Position numbers and translations under genes: made by a program
The notes under the pieces: generated by a model
Told to the model about the DNA's origin: nothing
What the model saw: the letters and a program-made list of their open reading frames with translations, nothing else
Databases searched by the model: none
Part shown: in pieces, positions 61,957-64,000 of the stretch
How the letters are laid out: each line of letters opens with the position of its first letter
How positions within the stretch are numbered: the stretch's first letter is position 1
From: DAMCZI01 sp032095175
GTDB taxonomy: Bacteria; Bacillota; Clostridia; Clostridiales; Caloramatoraceae
NCBI GenBank assembly: GCA_032095175.1
Contig: DAMCZI010000005.1
Span: 1-64,000, forward strand
Reading direction: 5' to 3'
Length of the DNA: 64,000 bases

Positions 61957-62072
61957 ATATTAATCGCACTAAAGATTTTACATTGGGTGTTGTGCGATTA
62001 ATTAATCAAGGAATATGATTTCGCATAAATGTTTAGGTTTAAGCAATGTGGAATCATTTATGCAAAACATAT
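61957..62072. repeat. Family C two-hairpin repeat (inverted)
   Basis: Reverse complement of the other copies: ATTAATCGCACT...GTGCGATTAAT, then GGAATATGATTTCGCATAAATG, then CATTTATGCAAAACATAT. It lies between the divergent eight-gene operon and peroxiredoxin promoters. Confidence 0.88.
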
Positions 62073-62092
62073 AACTCAATTGGAAAATCTTC

Positions 62093-62121
62093 TTTACAAA
62101 TGCCTTTTATTAGGGTACAAT
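62093..62121 (+). promoter_or_regulatory. Sigma-A promoter of the peroxiredoxin gene
   Basis: TTTACA (62093-62098) and TACAAT (62116-62121) are spaced by 17 bases. Confidence 0.65.
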
Positions 62122-62133
62122 ATAATTAATAAA

Positions 62134-62148
62134 GGATAATTATTATCC
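62134..62148. promoter_or_regulatory. Fur/PerR-like 7-1-7 box
   Basis: GGATAATTATTATCC is a perfect 7-1-7 inverted repeat that matches the GATAATnATTATC core of Fur-family boxes. It lies about 12 bases after the -10, over the expected transcription start, so binding would repress. PerR is the likely regulator, given the peroxiredoxin. Confidence 0.7.
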
Positions 62149-62201
62149 ATAGAAAATTATTGTTGCAAAATTAAACTTTATTATAAAAGGGGGTTTTACA
62201 T

Positions 62202-62831
62202 ATGAAATTATTAATAAAGGAACATTTTCCAAATTTAAAGGTTAAAACAACAAAAGGAGAACTAAATCTTCCTGATGATTTTAAAGGAAAGTGGTTTGTT
62301 CTATTCAGCCATCCTGCAGACTTTACTCCAGTTTGTACTACTGAATTTGTTTCATTTCAAAAACATAAGGCTGCATTTGATGAACTTGGAGCAGAGCTTA
62401 TAGGTCTTAGCGTTGACAATTTGGACAGTCATTTTAAGTGGATAGCTTGGATAAAGGAAAACTTAGGAGTTGAAGTTCAATTCCCTATAATAGATGACGA
62501 GGACAGAAAAATCTCTGAAAGATTAGGGTTAATTCATCCAGGTGCAGGAGATACTGATACTGTTAGAGCAGTGGTAATTGTTGATCATAAGGGAAATGTT
62601 AGAGCAATGCTTGAATATCCAAAGGAAATCGGAAGAAATATAGACGAAATCGTTAGAATGGTAAAGACAATGAAAATGGCATCCATAGACAAGGTGTTTG
62701 CACCAGCCAACTGGCCAAACAACGAGATAATCAAAGACAAGGTACTCTTTAAACCAGCTCCAGATGAAAAGCTTGAAGAGGGAGCGGTAAAGCTGTCTGA
62801 TTGGTTTGTATACAAGGAATATAAGAAATAG
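62202..62831 (+). CDS. 1-Cys peroxiredoxin (Prx6 type)
   Basis: A 209-residue peroxidase that reduces hydrogen peroxide and organic hydroperoxides. The active site FSHPADFTPVCTTEFVSF near residue 37 contains the only cysteine of the protein, so no resolving Cys exists and an external thiol must reduce it. The C-terminal part (residues about 150-209, with PANWPNNEIIKDKV and LSDWFVYKEYKK) is the arm typical of Prx6-type enzymes. The ribosome site is AAAGGGGG. Control by a Fur-family repressor is suggested by the box at 62134. It is monocistronic. Confidence 0.92.
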   Translation: MKLLIKEHFPNLKVKTTKGELNLPDDFKGKWFVLFSHPADFTPVCTTEFVSFQKHKAAFDELGAELIGLSVDNLDSHFKWIAWIKENLGVEVQFPIIDDEDRKISERLGLIHPGAGDTDTVRAVVIVDHKGNVRAMLEYPKEIGRNIDEIVRMVKTMKMASIDKVFAPANWPNNEIIKDKVLFKPAPDEKLEEGAVKLSDWFVYKEYKK

Positions 62832-62832
62832 T

Positions 62833-62876
62833 AAAAAACAAGGTGTCTACCTTTGCAGTTAGACACCTTGTTTTTA
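62833..62876. terminator. Bidirectional terminator
   Basis: AAAAACAAGGTGTCTA and TAGACACCTTGTTTTT form a perfect stem with A and T runs on both sides. It ends the peroxiredoxin gene and the convergent hypothetical gene, whose stop lies inside it. Confidence 0.88.
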
Positions 62877-63485
62877 TATTACAACATTTGGATCATCCTT
62901 GTATGCAGAACCCATTAAGCAGAGCTGATTCAGCACCTCAGCAAAGATTTCGAACAAGCCTTTAAGTGTCTCGATGTCTTTAACGATTCCATATACTTGG
63001 AAGTATAGTTCGTCAACTTCCTCTGGAAATGCTGGTCCAAAAATTCCTTCATCATTTTTCACTTCAAGATAGAAATTGGGTTGAGCCTGTATAAGTTCCC
63101 TAATTTTTTCATCAGAAAATAATTCCCTTACCTTTTCTTCATTTTCACCCTTTATCACATATGCTTCATCAAATTCCGGGCAGCCGACCTCTATATCCTG
63201 CATTCCTAAAACCTTACCCATCTCGCTAAATATACCTGCATGATAAATTTTAAATCTAAATCCATCCGGATTCACATAGGGTGCTCTTATTCTTGTATAA
63301 GTAGAACTTGATTTTCCAGTAGAAACTGTATATGTATCCAATATCATTTTCCACTCTCCAACCTTTGCCTCTACCCTGTCTCCCTTCCAAAACCCTCCAT
63401 CGATATAAGCTGCACCTATTTCATCTGCCAACAGCTTCCACATCTCTCTTTTGCTTGGACCAAATATGTCTCTCAATATGCCCAT
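62874..63485 (-). CDS. Conserved hypothetical protein (DUF3137-like)
   Basis: A 203-residue soluble protein with no signal or membrane segment. IRAPYVNPDGFRFKIYHAGIFSEMGKVLGMQDIEVGCPEFDEAYVIKGENEEKVRELFSDEKIRELI is the recognisable conserved core (residues about 65-130). I recall this kind of core from proteins grouped near DUF3137. Function unknown. ATG at 63485 is chosen because GGGGGAATGGGAA precedes it. It follows the HepT gene by about 50 bases on the same strand. Confidence 0.65.
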   Translation of the reverse strand: MGILRDIFGPSKREMWKLLADEIGAAYIDGGFWKGDRVEAKVGEWKMILDTYTVSTGKSSSTYTRIRAPYVNPDGFRFKIYHAGIFSEMGKVLGMQDIEVGCPEFDEAYVIKGENEEKVRELFSDEKIRELIQAQPNFYLEVKNDEGIFGPAFPEEVDELYFQVYGIVKDIETLKGLFEIFAEVLNQLCLMGSAYKDDPNVVI

Positions 63486-63533
63486 TTCCCATTCCCCCAA
63501 TAATATATTAAGCAATCTTATTGTACATTTATT

Positions 63534-63971
63534 TTATTCACTATATTGTTCAAGCCAATGGTTTATGTATTTTATATATATTGCAAAATCATCAAGTCGA
63601 TTATGAAGAATATCAATCATTATGTTTTCATCTACTCTCATATAGTCATGAACAAGTATATTTCTAAACGAAACCATGTTAGCAATGTCCTTTGCAAACT
63701 TCTGCGGTAGTACCCCTTCCTTCCCAAGGAGTAGGATGACTTCTCTATATGTATCCGGTTTTTCAATATCAAGGGTAGATATTATTATGTTTGAGATATC
63801 AAGAACACATTCAATGGATATCTGAATTCCTCTCTCTATTCCCCAATACTTAATCATATCATCCTTTAAACTATCCTGGTTTATACCATAAGCAATTTCC
63901 TTAAGCAATATCATATTCTTTTGGAGTTCTTTTATTTTTATATTAATGATATCAAGAATGTTTTTCGTCAT
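63534..63971 (-). CDS. HepT-like toxin of a MntA/HepT toxin-antitoxin pair (DUF86)
   Basis: A 145-residue all-helical protein. The RX4HXY signature is present as RNILVHDY near residue 103, the mark of HEPN-domain HepT. The cognate MntA nucleotidyltransferase normally neutralises it by AMPylation at the tyrosine of this motif. The rest (IERGIQISIECVLDISNIII near 45) fits the DUF86 fold. Its ATG overlaps the stop of an upstream frame (ATGA), as usual for such pairs, but that gene lies mostly outside the window. Confidence 0.85.
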   Translation of the reverse strand: MTKNILDIINIKIKELQKNMILLKEIAYGINQDSLKDDMIKYWGIERGIQISIECVLDISNIIISTLDIEKPDTYREVILLLGKEGVLPQKFAKDIANMVSFRNILVHDYMRVDENIMIDILHNRLDDFAIYIKYINHWLEQYSE

Positions 63972-64000
63972 TTATCATCAACTCCTAATGTTTTTTCAAC
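63968..64000 (-). CDS. 3' end of upstream gene, probably the MntA antitoxin (partial)
   Basis: The last codons VEKTLGVDDK and a TGA overlap the HepT start by four bases. The identity as MntA-type minimal nucleotidyltransferase is inferred only from this coupling. Confidence 0.4.
   Translation of the reverse strand, partial: VEKTLGVDDK

Noticed and set aside
7473..62072. A CRISPR array, because of many short repeats
   Set aside because: Repeats are dispersed by kilobases, palindromic and without regular spacers; no cas genes are present.

Overview
The window is about 64 kb of low-GC DNA with strong Shine-Dalgarno sites (AGGAGG/GGGGTG types), frequent TTG and GTG starts, sigma-A-type promoters, a SpoIIM-family protein, PTS genes, a YitT protein and a UGA-encoded selenocysteine in a glycine-reductase-type protein. 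Together these point to an anaerobic Clostridium-like Firmicute. It is chromosomal accessory metabolism: no rRNA, tRNA, CRISPR array, phage module or intact insertion sequence was found.

Layout. 0-15.7 kb: a YitT membrane protein, a phosphohexomutase, a transaldolase/F6P-aldolase-like protein, an iron alcohol dehydrogenase, and a minus-strand PTS locus (EIICB, PepV-like dipeptidase, PRD activator, pentulose-phosphate-epimerase-like protein, Cof-type phosphatase, EIIA), then an M3 oligopeptidase and a mannose-1-phosphate guanylyltransferase. 15.8-29.6 kb: an export region with two heterodimeric ABC exporter pairs, a SecA-like ATPase with a hydrophobic tail, an alpha/beta hydrolase, and a membrane-anchored beta-propeller protein interrupted by a transglutaminase domain. 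30-41.4 kb: a SorC-family regulator, two APC permeases, a RibF paralogue, an aldehyde dehydrogenase and a GrdB/GrdE-like reductase pair. The GrdB-like protein reads through UGA as selenocysteine. The GrdE-like protein has Tyr where the processed Asn-Cys site is expected. An MDR dehydrogenase and a DhnA-type aldolase lie upstream. 41.6-51.8 kb: a second transglutaminase protein, RDD and SpoIIM-like membrane proteins, a MoxR/DUF58/DUF4350/DUF4129 cluster and a GntR regulator. 52.2-61.8 kb: an eight-gene minus-strand operon with two NCS2-like permeases, two RibD-reductase-like proteins, a second DhnA aldolase plus MDR dehydrogenase, an FGGY kinase and a flavodoxin-like reductase, behind a promoter carrying four TTGTATAG repeats. 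62-64 kb: a 1-Cys peroxiredoxin behind a Fur/PerR-like box, a conserved hypothetical protein and a HepT toxin.

Most likely new biology. Two catabolic loci share an MDR-dehydrogenase plus DhnA-aldolase module. One is joined to a divergent selenium-dependent Grd-type reductase and a RibF paralogue. The other is joined to RibD-type reductases, an FGGY kinase and nucleobase-type permeases. Neither substrate can be named from sequence; a heterocycle-polyol compound such as a flavin relative is a hypothesis only. The SecA-like/ABC-ABC/hydrolase cluster, whose two transcription units share a promoter motif, is a second candidate system.

The intergenic DNA is unusually rich in repeated palindromes. 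I define families A (about 160 nt), B (about 92 nt, three full copies and one fragment), C (about 120 nt, two hairpins, seven copies), D (about 40 nt hairpins, three copies) and one long palindrome E. Several abut gene ends, and one D copy covers the ribosome-binding site of the guanylyltransferase gene.
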